A DNA stretch of 32,674 bases. Source: Bacteroidota bacterium (GTDB lineage Bacteria > Bacteroidota > Bacteroidia > Flavobacteriales > Weeksellaceae). A program made the translations under genes and the position numbers. Where the stretch lies: positions 1-32,674 of the forward strand of contig JAEZYN010000050.1 in the NCBI GenBank assembly GCA_023419095.1, written 5' to 3'. A model generated the notes under the pieces. The model was given only the letters and a program-made list of their open reading frames with translations, was not told the DNA's origin and made no database searches. Positions 1 through 8,391 of the stretch are shown piece after piece (positions within the stretch are counted from its first letter, which is position 1; each line of letters starts with the position of its first letter).

Positions 1-1
1 G

Positions 2-331
2 ATTGAGGAAGGCTTAAAGGTAATTGTTAGCCAAAAAAATGGAAAAATCGCAGAGGAAAGCTTGAAAAAATTCGAATGTCACAATTCAAATATTGACATT
101 CAGGTTTGTGTAAAGGGGACTGAAACAATCGGTTGGAAGCCGCGAGAAACCTGCAAAAACCCAAATGGAGAATACGATTCCGTAAAGGATGTTCAGTTTT
201 TTAGCGACCAGCCGGATATGTTTTTTAATCTGACAGACAGTCAGTTCGTAATTTTTTATCCCGGAGATGTTCATGCACCGATGATTGGAGAAGGAGAAAT
301 ACGGAAACTGGTTTTTAAAGTAAAAATTTAA
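2..331 (+). CDS. YhcH/YjgK/YiaL family protein, 5' partial
   Basis: The reading frame is open from base 2, so the true start lies upstream of the window; a TTG at 62 is only an internal codon. About 109 C-terminal residues are visible. They carry the family hallmarks: an E-x-H-x-x-x-I-D-I-Q block (ECHNSNIDIQ), a V-x-G-x-E/T-x-I-x-W segment, and a late F-x-I-F-Y-P-G-D-V-H-A-P block followed by K-L-V-F-K-V. This family (DUF386) is a small cupin-like fold often encoded beside sialic acid, hexuronate or beta-galactosidase genes; its reaction is poorly defined. It sits 10 bp before the KDPG aldolase gene and is probably in the same operon, so a role in uronate or keto-sugar handling is likely but inferred. 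KdgF, another small cupin of pectin loci, was considered and fits less well. Confidence 0.8.
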   Translation: MEEGLKVIVSQKNGKIAEESLKKFECHNSNIDIQVCVKGTETIGWKPRETCKNPNGEYDSVKDVQFFSDQPDMFFNLTDSQFVIFYPGDVHAPMIGEGEIRKLVFKVKI

Positions 332-341
332 TAAAATTCAT

Positions 342-1007
342 ATGAACAGTATTCAGAAAGTTTCAAACGCTATTGTAAATCAGGGGATTTTACCCCTGTA
401 TTTCAATGCGGATGAAATTATTACCATAGAAACGCTTCGCGCAATCTATCGCGCTGGAATTCGTGCTGTAGAATATACGAACCGCGGCGAAGCAGCATTG
501 CAAAACTTCCGGAAAATGGTTGAAACCAGAGATGCCGAAATGACGGATCTGCTTTTGGGAATCGGTACAATCAAGAATCTTCAGCAGGCACAGGATTTTG
601 TAGAAGCGGGCGCAGATTTCTTTATTAGTCCGGGTTTTGTGCCCGAAGTTGCCTCGTTTCTTATTTCTCAGGACAAATTTTACAGTCCGGGATGCATGAC
701 ACCAACCGAGATAATCGCCGCTGAAAATGCGGGCGTAAGGTTCATTAAACTTTTTCCCGGAAATATGCTCGGCCCTGATTTCTTAAGCGGAATAAAAGAT
801 ATTTTCCCGAACCTGCTCTTTATGCCAACCGGCGGTGTAGATACAACCCGTGAGAATATTGAAAGTTGGTTTAAAGCCGGCGTTTCTGCCGTTGGAATGG
901 GAAGCAAACTCATCAGCAAAAAACTGATGGCTGAAAAAGCATATTCTCAAATGGAAGACGAAACCAGAAAAGTACTTGAAATAGTTTCCTCAGTGAAAAA
1001 TTCATAA
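342..1007 (+). CDS. eda: KDPG/KHG aldolase
   Basis: A 221-residue class I aldolase of the 2-dehydro-3-deoxy-phosphogluconate / 4-hydroxy-2-oxoglutarate family (E. coli Eda is 213 residues). The Schiff-base lysine is K136 in FIKLFPG, and the catalytic glutamate is E44 in VEYTNRG. The phosphate-binding SPG (residues near 98 and 116), TPTEI and PTGGV motifs are present. It cleaves KDPG to pyruvate and glyceraldehyde-3-phosphate, the last step of hexuronate breakdown, in the cytoplasm. It lies between a YhcH-family gene (10 bp) and the hexuronate transporter (18 bp), consistent with one operon. The ATG start is well placed at the beginning of the family domain. Confidence 0.95.
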   Translation: MNSIQKVSNAIVNQGILPLYFNADEIITIETLRAIYRAGIRAVEYTNRGEAALQNFRKMVETRDAEMTDLLLGIGTIKNLQQAQDFVEAGADFFISPGFVPEVASFLISQDKFYSPGCMTPTEIIAAENAGVRFIKLFPGNMLGPDFLSGIKDIFPNLLFMPTGGVDTTRENIESWFKAGVSAVGMGSKLISKKLMAEKAYSQMEDETRKVLEIVSSVKNS

Positions 1008-1025
1008 ACGAAATAACTTACCCTT

Positions 1026-2564
1026 ATGGCACAAAATACGGAAACTAAAGCAACGAATTTCAGATGGTCGATCTGCGTCTTGCTGTTTTTTGCAACAACG
1101 ATTAATTATCTGGACCGGCAGGTCTTGTCTCTGACGTGGAAAGACTACTTGCAGCCTGAATTCCATTGGGATAATAGCGACTATGGTAATATCACGGCCC
1201 TGTTTTCGATTTTTTACGCTGTAAGTATGCTCTTTGCGGGTAAGTTTATTGATTTTATGGATACCAAAAAAGGTTTCCTTTGGGCTATTTTTATCTGGTC
1301 GATAGGGGCGGTTCTTCACGCTTTCTGCGGAATTGCAACTTCCGGACTCTTAACCGGAAGATGGTTTGTAGGTTTCGCTGAAGCTAAAGAAGCAATCTCA
1401 ACCGTTAATAATGTCTCACTCGTCATCAATACAAGTGTTACGCTTTTCATCTTTGCGAGGCTCGTTCTGGCGATTGGTGAAGCAGGAAATTTCCCCGCAG
1501 CCATTAAAACAACCGCTGAATATTTCCCAAAGAAAGACCGCGCGTTTGCCACCAGTATTTTCAATGCAGGTGCCACCGTTGGTGCTTTGGCCGCGCCAGT
1601 GAGTATTCCGTTCATCGCAAAAGCATTGGGTTGGGAAATGGCATTCATCATTATCGGTGCATTAGGTTTTGTTTGGATGGGTTTCTGGATTTTTTACTAT
1701 AAAAAACCACACGTACACAAAAAAGTAAACGCTTCCGAACTTGCTTATATTCAGCAGGATAAAGATGACGAGGCTGACAGTTTAAACCTTGAAGGCGGTG
1801 ATAACGGTAAAAAGTTCACCCTTAAAGAATGTTTTAAATACCGCCAAACCTGGGCTTTTGCCTTCGGAAAATTCATGACAGACGGCGTTTGGTGGTTCTA
1901 TCTTTTCTGGACACCAGCTTATCTGAGCTCCGTCTACGGAATGGACAGTACACAAAGTGCATTGCCATTGTTCGTGCTCTATATCATCACACTGTTGGCA
2001 ATTATCGGTGGATGGCTACCCAGATATTTTGTGGATAAACTCGGCTTAGATCCCTATGCCGGCAGAATGCGTGCGATGCTTATATTCGCGTTTTTCCCGC
2101 TTTTGGCTTTGCTTGCACAACCAGGTGGAAATTACAGTTACTGGATTCCCGTGATTATTATCGGTGTGGCAGGGGCGGCGCATCAGGCCTGGTCAGCGAA
2201 TATTTTCTCCACCGTAGGTGACATGTTCCCGAAGAAAGCCATCGCAACTGTAACCGGAATTGGCGGAATGGCTGGTGGAATCGGTTCTTTCCTCATTAAT
2301 AAAAGTTCGGGCGCGCTTTTCGATTTTTCACACAAAAATTGGACGACAATTGATGGCGTTCCGTTATTGGAAAAGTACCCCAAGTTCAACACCGAAAGAA
2401 TTCCTGAAGATTTCGTCAATCAGCTAAAAGCATCTGGCGCTATCGTTTCAGACGGCATCAGCACCGGCTATATGATTATATTTTCGGTCTGTGCGGTGGC
2501 TTACCTTGTCGCATGGGGTGTAATGAAAGCCTTAGTACCAACTTATAAAGTAATTAAAGATTAA
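1026..2564 (+). CDS. exuT: MFS hexuronate transporter (ExuT-like)
   Basis: A 512-residue, about 12-helix major facilitator protein of the anion:cation symporter type. TM1 carries the NYLDRQVLSL motif typical of ExuT, and GEAGNFPAAIK followed by AEYFPKKDRA matches the conserved central part of hexuronate transporters. Relative to E. coli ExuT (about 430 residues) it has a longer segment between TM3 and TM4 (roughly residues 110-145) and a charged cytoplasmic loop near residues 235-265. It probably imports galacturonate/glucuronate across the inner membrane by proton symport. Its position between eda and uxaB supports a uronate substrate; exact specificity cannot be read from the sequence. Confidence 0.9.
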   Translation: MAQNTETKATNFRWSICVLLFFATTINYLDRQVLSLTWKDYLQPEFHWDNSDYGNITALFSIFYAVSMLFAGKFIDFMDTKKGFLWAIFIWSIGAVLHAFCGIATSGLLTGRWFVGFAEAKEAISTVNNVSLVINTSVTLFIFARLVLAIGEAGNFPAAIKTTAEYFPKKDRAFATSIFNAGATVGALAAPVSIPFIAKALGWEMAFIIIGALGFVWMGFWIFYYKKPHVHKKVNASELAYIQQDKDDEADSLNLEGGDNGKKFTLKECFKYRQTWAFAFGKFMTDGVWWFYLFWTPAYLSSVYGMDSTQSALPLFVLYIITLLAIIGGWLPRYFVDKLGLDPYAGRMRAMLIFAFFPLLALLAQPGGNYSYWIPVIIIGVAGAAHQAWSANIFSTVGDMFPKKAIATVTGIGGMAGGIGSFLINKSSGALFDFSHKNWTTIDGVPLLEKYPKFNTERIPEDFVNQLKASGAIVSDGISTGYMIIFSVCAVAYLVAWGVMKALVPTYKVIKD

Positions 2565-2567
2565 TAA

Positions 2568-4037
2568 GTGACAACAGATATCAATACAAAACCACGCTTA
2601 AACCGGAAAAACAACGGATCCGGAGAAAAACTTCCGGTGAAGATTCTGCAGTTCGGCGAAGGTAACTTTCTCAGAGCTTTTGTAGATTATGCCTTTAAAA
2701 CGCTGAATGATAAGGTGGGTTTCAACGCAGGTGTAGCCGTAGTTCAGCCGCTTCCCGGAGGCATGGTCGGGATGCTGGAAGAGCAGGACGGGATGTACAC
2801 CGTCTTCCTGAACGGAATAAAAAATGGCAAGAATATTCAGGAAATTCACCTGATCGATAATATCGTGCAGTGCATCGATCCTTATAAAAACTTTAAGGCG
2901 CTTATGGATGTTGCGAAAGAAGACTCGCTGGAATTCATTATCTCCAACACTACCGAGGCCGGAATTGAGTATGTGGACAGCGATATTCTGTCTGACGAAA
3001 GTCCGAAATCTTTTCCCGCAAAGGTGGCAGCAGTACTTTATGAAAGATACAGGCATTTCAACGGTGACCGTTCGAAAGGTTTGACCATCATTCCGTGCGA
3101 ACTGATCAACTATAATGCGGATACGCTGAAGACTGTTTTGTTGCAGCTTCATAAACTTTGGAAGCTTGAAGATGATTTTGCAGCGTGGATAGATGAGGCG
3201 TGCACTTTCCATAACACTTTGGTTGACAGAATAGTGCCTGGATATCCGACGGATAAAGAAGCAGAATTCCAGAATAAACTCGATTATCACGACAAATTCA
3301 TGGTTGCAGCTGAACCGTTTTTCCTTTGGGTGATTGAAGGCGACGAAAAATTAAAGCAAAAAATACCTTTCCACAAGACCAATCTCGATGTGAAGATTGT
3401 TGCTGATATGCAACCTTACCGCAACCGGAAAGTGCGTATTCTGAATGGGAATCACACCGCGATGGTGCCATTGTCACTGATGCACGGAAATGAAACTGTG
3501 GAGGAAACATTAACCGATTCTTTTACCGCGAAGTATGTTTCTGAAATTGCTTTCAACGAAATTCTGCCTACTTTGGATATGGATAAAGACGAACTGAAAA
3601 AGTTCACGGAAGAAGTTCTCGACCGTTTCCGCAATCCGTTTATCCGGCACCAGTTATCAGATATTGCCTTGAATTCTGTTTCGAAATTTAAGGTGCGCGT
3701 GTTGCCGACCATTACGGCATACGTTGAAAAGTATGGAAAGCTTCCGCTAAACCTAGTTTTTGGTTTTGCCTGCCTGATTCGCTTCTACAAAGGTGACTGG
3801 AACGGAAAAACCTTACCCGTGAATGATTCAGCGGACATCACGGAGGCCTTTGAAGCCGCCTGGATAAATTCTACGCTGGAAGGAACGGTTTCCGAAATAC
3901 TTTCGAATACGGCTTTTTGGGGTGAGAACTTAAATGAAATTTCCGGTCTTAGTGCTGCTATAATACATGCATTAGAAATTATTGAGGAGCATGGAATTGA
4001 AAAGGGATACCAAAAATTCATCAGTCATTTTTCTTAA
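2568..4037 (+). CDS. uxaB: tagaturonate reductase (altronate oxidoreductase)
   Basis: A 489-residue member of the mannitol dehydrogenase family, close in length to E. coli UxaB (483). The start is a GTG only 3 bp after the transporter stop. The N-terminal Rossmann region shows VKILQFGEGNFLRAF (around residues 24-38), typical of UxaB. The polyol-dehydrogenase C-terminal half carries the RNRKVRILNGNHT block (about residues 285-297), which includes the conserved K-x-x-x-x-N-x-x-H type active site. It uses NADH to reduce D-tagaturonate to D-altronate, following UxaC (not in the window) and preceding UxaA, whose gene starts 10 bp downstream. Fructuronate reductase UxuB is a related alternative, but the pairing with UxaA favours tagaturonate. 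Confidence 0.92.
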   Translation: MTTDINTKPRLNRKNNGSGEKLPVKILQFGEGNFLRAFVDYAFKTLNDKVGFNAGVAVVQPLPGGMVGMLEEQDGMYTVFLNGIKNGKNIQEIHLIDNIVQCIDPYKNFKALMDVAKEDSLEFIISNTTEAGIEYVDSDILSDESPKSFPAKVAAVLYERYRHFNGDRSKGLTIIPCELINYNADTLKTVLLQLHKLWKLEDDFAAWIDEACTFHNTLVDRIVPGYPTDKEAEFQNKLDYHDKFMVAAEPFFLWVIEGDEKLKQKIPFHKTNLDVKIVADMQPYRNRKVRILNGNHTAMVPLSLMHGNETVEETLTDSFTAKYVSEIAFNEILPTLDMDKDELKKFTEEVLDRFRNPFIRHQLSDIALNSVSKFKVRVLPTITAYVEKYGKLPLNLVFGFACLIRFYKGDWNGKTLPVNDSADITEAFEAAWINSTLEGTVSEILSNTAFWGENLNEISGLSAAIIHALEIIEEHGIEKGYQKFISHFS

Positions 4038-4047
4038 TTCGTAAATC

Positions 4048-5661
4048 ATGGAAAATAAACTCATAAAAGTAAATCCGGACGATAATGTGTTGGTTGCTTT
4101 AAGTGACGTTTTCGCTGGGGAAACAGTAATGTTTAATGGTGTTGAGTTTACTGCAAAAACCAATGTGAAGGCAAAGCATAAGATGGCTGAAACCGATTTT
4201 ATGCCTGGGGACAGTATCATCATGTACGGTGTTTTGGTAGGAAAGGCTTTTTTGCCGATTCTGCGCGGCGAAGTGATCACCACTGAAAACGTAAAGCACA
4301 AAAGCGAGGAGGTGCATGGCAAAACCGGCACGCTTCCGTGGTCGCCACCAAATGTCGATCGCTGGAAAGACCGCACTTTCATGGGTTATCACCGCGCTGA
4401 CGGACAGGTGGGAACCAAAAATGTCTGGTTGTTTTTTCCTCTTGTTTTCTGTGAAAACAAAAACATCGAAAAACTCAAAGAAATCTTTGAAAACGAATTG
4501 CTTCCAAAAAAGGAAGTATCGTATAAACTTTTCCTGCGTTCGCTGATCGAAGAGAAAAGCGTGGAAGAGGTAGCCGCGAAAGAGCCGGACCCTAATCTTC
4601 TCGATAATATAGAAGTGAAGTTCATCAATCATCAAGGTGGCTGCGGCGGCATCAGACAGGATTCCGAGTTGTTGGCGAAACTGCTTGCGGGTTATGTGAA
4701 CAATCCGAACGTGGCGGGCGCGACCGTCTTAAGTTTAGGCTGCCAGAATTTGCAGATTGATATTTTCAAGAACGCTTTGAAAGAAATGAGCCCGAACAGC
4801 CAGAAGGAAGTGCTGATCTATGAGCAGCAGCAGATTGGTACTACAGACAAAATGTTCCAGATGGTCATCAAGGATTCTTTTGAAGCCATCAAAAGAGCCA
4901 ATAAAATCCCTCGTCAGCCCGCGCCGCTTTCCAAACTCAGTATCGGGCTTGAATGTGGCGGATCTGACGGCTTTTCCGGAATTTCTGCAAACCCGGCATT
5001 GGGCGTAGTTTCTGATATTTTTGCGGCACTTGGCGGAAAAACAATCCTCGCCGAGTTTCCGGAACTTTGCGGAGTAGAGCAGGAACTGATGAACAGATGT
5101 GTGGATTCCGAGAAGGCCGATAAATTTTTGGGTCTGATGAAAGCCTTTGAAAAGTCTGTAGTAGATGCAGGTTCGGGATTTGACATGAATCCTTCTCCCG
5201 GAAATATTAAGGACGGTTTGATTACTGATGCGATGAAATCTGCAGGTGCAGCCAAAAAAGGTGGTACCGCGCCAATTGTGGATGTACTCGATTACGGAGA
5301 ATATATTTCAAAGCCCGGACTTAACCTTCTGAACACGCCCGGTAACGACGCCGAATGTACGACAGGCCTTGTAGGCGCGGGCGCTACCGTGGTTTTATTC
5401 ACCACCGGACTTGGAAATCCTATGGGGAACCCGATTGCACCTGTAGTGAAGATTGCCTCAAATACGGCAGTGGTTCAAAAAATGTCTGATATTATCGATA
5501 TTAACGCCGGAACAGTAATTACCGGTGAAAAAACGATTCAGGAAGTGGGTGAGGAAATCGTTGAATATATCATCGATTTGGCCAGCGGCAATGTTGAAAC
5601 TAAAGCAGATCAACTTAAACAGGATGTCTTTATCCCTTGGAAACGCGGCGTTTCATTATAA
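4048..5661 (+). CDS. uxaA: altronate dehydratase
   Basis: A 537-residue UxaA-family lyase (E. coli UxaA is 495). The N-terminal SAF domain covers roughly residues 5-95. It is followed by GYHRADGQVGTKN at about 112-124, the start of the second domain, and by cysteine-rich blocks NHQGGCGG, LGCQN and LECGGSDG, which are typical metal-binding parts of the catalytic domain. It converts D-altronate to 2-dehydro-3-deoxy-gluconate, which KdgK (not seen here) would phosphorylate for Eda. It is the last gene of the uronate operon, and a strong hairpin terminator follows within 20 bp. Galactarate dehydratase GarD is related, but the neighbouring uxaB supports UxaA. Confidence 0.93.
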   Translation: MENKLIKVNPDDNVLVALSDVFAGETVMFNGVEFTAKTNVKAKHKMAETDFMPGDSIIMYGVLVGKAFLPILRGEVITTENVKHKSEEVHGKTGTLPWSPPNVDRWKDRTFMGYHRADGQVGTKNVWLFFPLVFCENKNIEKLKEIFENELLPKKEVSYKLFLRSLIEEKSVEEVAAKEPDPNLLDNIEVKFINHQGGCGGIRQDSELLAKLLAGYVNNPNVAGATVLSLGCQNLQIDIFKNALKEMSPNSQKEVLIYEQQQIGTTDKMFQMVIKDSFEAIKRANKIPRQPAPLSKLSIGLECGGSDGFSGISANPALGVVSDIFAALGGKTILAEFPELCGVEQELMNRCVDSEKADKFLGLMKAFEKSVVDAGSGFDMNPSPGNIKDGLITDAMKSAGAAKKGGTAPIVDVLDYGEYISKPGLNLLNTPGNDAECTTGLVGAGATVVLFTTGLGNPMGNPIAPVVKIASNTAVVQKMSDIIDINAGTVITGEKTIQEVGEEIVEYIIDLASGNVETKADQLKQDVFIPWKRGVSL

Positions 5662-5680
5662 TCCGGAAATATTTGTTAAA

Positions 5681-5711
5681 AAAAAGGATCAGTGGTTAGC
5701 TGATCCTTTTT
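5681..5711. terminator. bidirectional terminator between uxaA and the lacI-family gene
   Basis: A perfect 12-bp stem: AAAAAGGATCAG at 5681-5692 and its complement at 5700-5711, with a 7-nt loop. The A-run on the left and T-run on the right give a U-tract in either direction. It serves the convergent uxaA (plus) and regulator (minus) transcripts and overlaps the regulator's stop codon. Confidence 0.9.
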
Positions 5712-6732
5712 AGTTCTTACTTCGGGTTGATTTCCTTAGTATCAGTTTGGGTTCAAGTACCACTTTTTTCTGCACCTTACCTTCGCCCTTGTTTTCATCT
5801 TCCTGCGATAGATATACTTTAGCGGCACTTCTTCCCATTTCAATCGGGAACTGATCTACTGTCGAGATGGACAATTCAAGAAAATCCGTAAAAGGCTCAT
5901 TCGCAAATCCGATAACAGAAACTTCGTCCGGAACTTTAATATTACGTGCCTGAAGCTCCTGTATGGCGCCAAGCGCAACAAAATCACTGGCAGAAAATAT
6001 GGCATCCGGCTTTTCATCCAGGTTGAAGAGGATTTCCACTGCCTTTTTTCCGTCTTCAATGCTACTGTTGGTACACAGGCAGTATTCTTTTCTGTAATCG
6101 ATATTATGATCCTGAAGGGCCTGCTGGTATCCTCTGTGTCTCTCACGGAAGATTTCTATTTCAAGCGGACCTGAAGCAATGTGTGCAATTCTTCTACAAC
6201 CGGTGTCAATAAGGTGTTTTGTAGCCATGTAACCGCCTGCGAAATCGTCGATGGTTACGGAACTTACGTTATCCATCATCTTTTTACGGTCAAAGAAAAT
6301 CAATGGAATATTTCCTTTCAGGATTTTTTCAAGGGACGTCGTGTTTTTACTGGAAGATGATATGAAAATAGCGTCTACATGGGAATCTATGAGTGTTTCA
6401 ATATTTTTTGATTCCTGTTCTTCGTTGTTATGGCTCTGGCAGATGATAATATTATAGCCTTTTGCATTGAGCTCTTCCTCCAAACCTCTGATAACGGAGC
6501 CGAAAAAATTGGTGTTGATACGCGGTACGATAACGCCGATATAGTTGCTCTTTCCACTCTTCAGCGCCAGCGCCAGTTTGTTCTGCTTATAGTTCATGGA
6601 ACTCGCCATGCTGAGCACTTTTTCCCTTGTTTTCTCGCTGATGTTGGGATTCCCGTTTAACGCCCTTGATACCGTAGCTGCGGTGATATTGAGTTCTTTA
6701 GCGATGTCGTAAATCGTGACTTTGTTATTCAT
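5710..6732 (-). CDS. LacI-family transcriptional regulator, probable repressor of the pectin locus
   Basis: A 340-residue LacI/GalR-type regulator. Residues 5-25 form the helix-turn-helix (TIYDIAKELNITAATVSRAL), residues about 50-58 the hinge helix with the minor-groove leucine (KLALALKSG), and residues 60-335 a periplasmic-binding-protein-like sensor domain (IGVIVPRINTNFF, PLIFFDRK, ISTVDQFP). The ligand is unknown; a pectin breakdown product such as a uronate or KDG is an inference from the neighbours. The gene lies between the uronate operon and the GH28-susCD operon. LacI-consensus palindromes precede GH28, the small secreted protein, the large PL1 and the esterase operon, so it is the obvious candidate to bind them. 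Its C-terminus does not look like the LacI tetramerisation helix, so a dimer is likely. Confidence 0.93.
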   Translation of the reverse strand: MNNKVTIYDIAKELNITAATVSRALNGNPNISEKTREKVLSMASSMNYKQNKLALALKSGKSNYIGVIVPRINTNFFGSVIRGLEEELNAKGYNIIICQSHNNEEQESKNIETLIDSHVDAIFISSSSKNTTSLEKILKGNIPLIFFDRKKMMDNVSSVTIDDFAGGYMATKHLIDTGCRRIAHIASGPLEIEIFRERHRGYQQALQDHNIDYRKEYCLCTNSSIEDGKKAVEILFNLDEKPDAIFSASDFVALGAIQELQARNIKVPDEVSVIGFANEPFTDFLELSISTVDQFPIEMGRSAAKVYLSQEDENKGEGKVQKKVVLEPKLILRKSTRSKN

Positions 6733-6822
6733 TAGGTTTTTGTTTAAGACCGTCTTTAAGCCAGTGCGGGATGCTTGGGATCAATGCAACTATCTTGCGG
6801 ATGCCGCTTGTGCAGACACGGG

Positions 6823-6830
6823 CAAATGTA
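6823..6830 (-). promoter_or_regulatory. candidate -7 box of the lacI-family gene
   Basis: On the minus strand this reads TACATTTG, matching the Bacteroidota -7 consensus TAnnTTTG. It lies 90 bp upstream of the regulator ATG. No TTG was found at the usual -33 spacing, so support is the -7 box alone. Confidence 0.45.
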
Positions 6831-6850
6831 GCTAAAAAATCATATTTTAT

Positions 6851-6883
6851 TTGTAAATGTATTGATATTTATATATATATTTG
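6851..6883 (+). promoter_or_regulatory. promoter of the GH28-susC-susD operon
   Basis: TTG at 6851-6853, a 22-bp spacer and TATATTTG at 6876-6883 match the flavobacterial TTG-N17-23-TAnnTTTG promoter. The predicted transcription start falls inside the adjacent LacI-type operator, 15-20 bp before the GH28 ATG. Confidence 0.7.
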
Positions 6884-6895
6884 TAATCGATTGCA
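6882..6895. promoter_or_regulatory. LacI-type operator 1 (GH28-susCD)
   Basis: TGTAATCGATTGCA fits every fixed position of the general LacI-family operator TGnAAnCGnTTnCA. It overlaps the last two bases of the -7 box and covers the expected transcription start, so a bound repressor would block transcription. It is also located between the regulator gene and its probable first target. Confidence 0.75.
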
Positions 6896-6905
6896 TTAAT
6901 TAATT

Positions 6906-8381
6906 ATGAAGAAACGCTATCCATATCCCAATTTCGGCAAGTTTGTATTTCCAATCTTTCTGATCATCTTTTCAGTACTGGTTTTGCCTTATGCCTGCAC
7001 TGCCGTGACCGATAATTCCACAGAGACTCAGTCTGCCGAAAGTTTCCCAATGCAACGCATGCTGGAAATCGAAAAATCTATTAAAGAACCGAAGTTCAGG
7101 GATGTTAGCTACAATATTGTAAATTATGGTGCAGTGGCGGACGGAAAAACGATGTCAACTGCGGGTATCAGAAAAGCAATTTTAGCCTGTTCACAAGATG
7201 GCGGCGGAAAAGTAATTGTTCCTGCTGGAAAATTTTTGACAGGTCCTATTCATCTTGAAAATAATGTCAATCTTCATTTAATGGAAGGTGCAGAAATTCT
7301 TTTCAGTACCAATCCCGATGATTTTTATCCGTTAGTTCACACCTCATTTGAAGGAATGGAACTGATGAATTATTCGCCGCTTATTTATGCCAAAAACAAA
7401 AAAAATATTGCGGTGACTGGCAAAGGTATTCTGAACGGACAGGCCAGTAATGACAACTGGTGGACGTGGAAAGGCAGTTCAGCATATGGTTTTAAGCCAG
7501 GAATGCCAAGCCAGCTAGACCCAAACAATCTGCCGAAACTAATGGAAATGGCGGATACAAATGTTCCGGTTTCGCAGAGGACTTTTGGTAACGGACGTTA
7601 CCTAAGACCTAATTTCATTGAACCTTTTGAATGTGAAAATGTGCTGATTCAAGGCATCACAATAATCAATGCGCCATTCTGGATCCTGCATCCTATCAAA
7701 AGCAAAAATATCATTGTTGATGGTGTTAATATCCGCAGCCACGGACCGAACAATGATGGTTGCGACCCTGAATATTCGCAAAATGTGCTTATTAAAAATT
7801 CAATTTTCAACACGGGTGACGACTGTATTGCAATCAAGGCCGGGCGTGACGAAGAGGGAAGACGGGTTGGCATCATGACTGAAAATGTGATCGTAAGAGA
7901 CTGTAAAATGATCGACGGACACGGCGGTGTGGTCATCGGAAGCGAAATGTCAGCAGGTGTACGCAATGTATTCGTTTACAATAACCACATGGATTCACCC
8001 GAGCTCGACAGAGCGATCCGCCTTAAAACAAACAACGTGAGAGGCGGTGTTGTTGACGGTGTTTTCGTGAAAAATCTTACGGTAGGTGAGGTGAAAGAAG
8101 CAGTGCTGCATATCACCATGAACTATAAAGATTATAAAAACCGAACAGGAAATTTCACGCCACAGATCAGAAACATTCTGCTTGAAGATGTAAAGGTGAA
8201 GAACGGTGGTAAGTACGCCATCTTCGCGGACGGTCTTGAAAACTCTAAAATTCAGAACATCACTTTTAAAAATGTGACGATTGATAAGGTGAAAGCCAAC
8301 TTCAACGTGAAATCTGTAGAAAACCTGAAACTTATCAATACAAAAATAAACGGAGCGCAAACCGAATATACTCCGAACTAA
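6906..8381 (+). CDS. GH28 polygalacturonase (probably exo-acting)
   Basis: A 491-residue beta-helix glycoside hydrolase of family 28. The four family motifs are visible: N-N-D-G-C-D at 282-287 (in place of NTDGxD), G-D-D at 304-306 in GDDCIAIKAG, GHGG with H339, and R-L-K at 372-374. The aspartates at 284, 305 and 306 are the presumed catalytic group. The N-terminus has a hydrophobic export segment (about residues 13-32) ending in PYAC, a poor lipobox, so periplasmic or lipid-anchored location is uncertain. The NNDGCDP variant and the overall length resemble bacterial exo-polygalacturonases that release galacturonate from oligomer ends. It is the first gene of an operon with susC (10 bp gap) and susD, behind a LacI-type operator. 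A rhamnogalacturonan-active GH28 cannot be excluded. Confidence 0.9.
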   Translation: MKKRYPYPNFGKFVFPIFLIIFSVLVLPYACTAVTDNSTETQSAESFPMQRMLEIEKSIKEPKFRDVSYNIVNYGAVADGKTMSTAGIRKAILACSQDGGGKVIVPAGKFLTGPIHLENNVNLHLMEGAEILFSTNPDDFYPLVHTSFEGMELMNYSPLIYAKNKKNIAVTGKGILNGQASNDNWWTWKGSSAYGFKPGMPSQLDPNNLPKLMEMADTNVPVSQRTFGNGRYLRPNFIEPFECENVLIQGITIINAPFWILHPIKSKNIIVDGVNIRSHGPNNDGCDPEYSQNVLIKNSIFNTGDDCIAIKAGRDEEGRRVGIMTENVIVRDCKMIDGHGGVVIGSEMSAGVRNVFVYNNHMDSPELDRAIRLKTNNVRGGVVDGVFVKNLTVGEVKEAVLHITMNYKDYKNRTGNFTPQIRNILLEDVKVKNGGKYAIFADGLENSKIQNITFKNVTIDKVKANFNVKSVENLKLINTKINGAQTEYTPN

Positions 8382-8391
8382 ATTTAACTAT

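Noticed and set aside
62..331. Complete 89-residue gene starting at TTG 62
   Set aside because: The frame is open back to base 2 with continuous family-like sequence, so this is a gene cut by the window edge.
2598..3290. 230-codon frame antisense to uxaB
   Set aside because: Shadow of a well-supported gene; no recognisable domain.
6093..6106. Further LacI-type operator inside the regulator gene (TGTAATCGATATTA)
   Set aside because: Only the core and left arm match, and it lies in coding sequence for Asp-Tyr-Arg. It could be an autoregulatory roadblock site, but chance is more likely.
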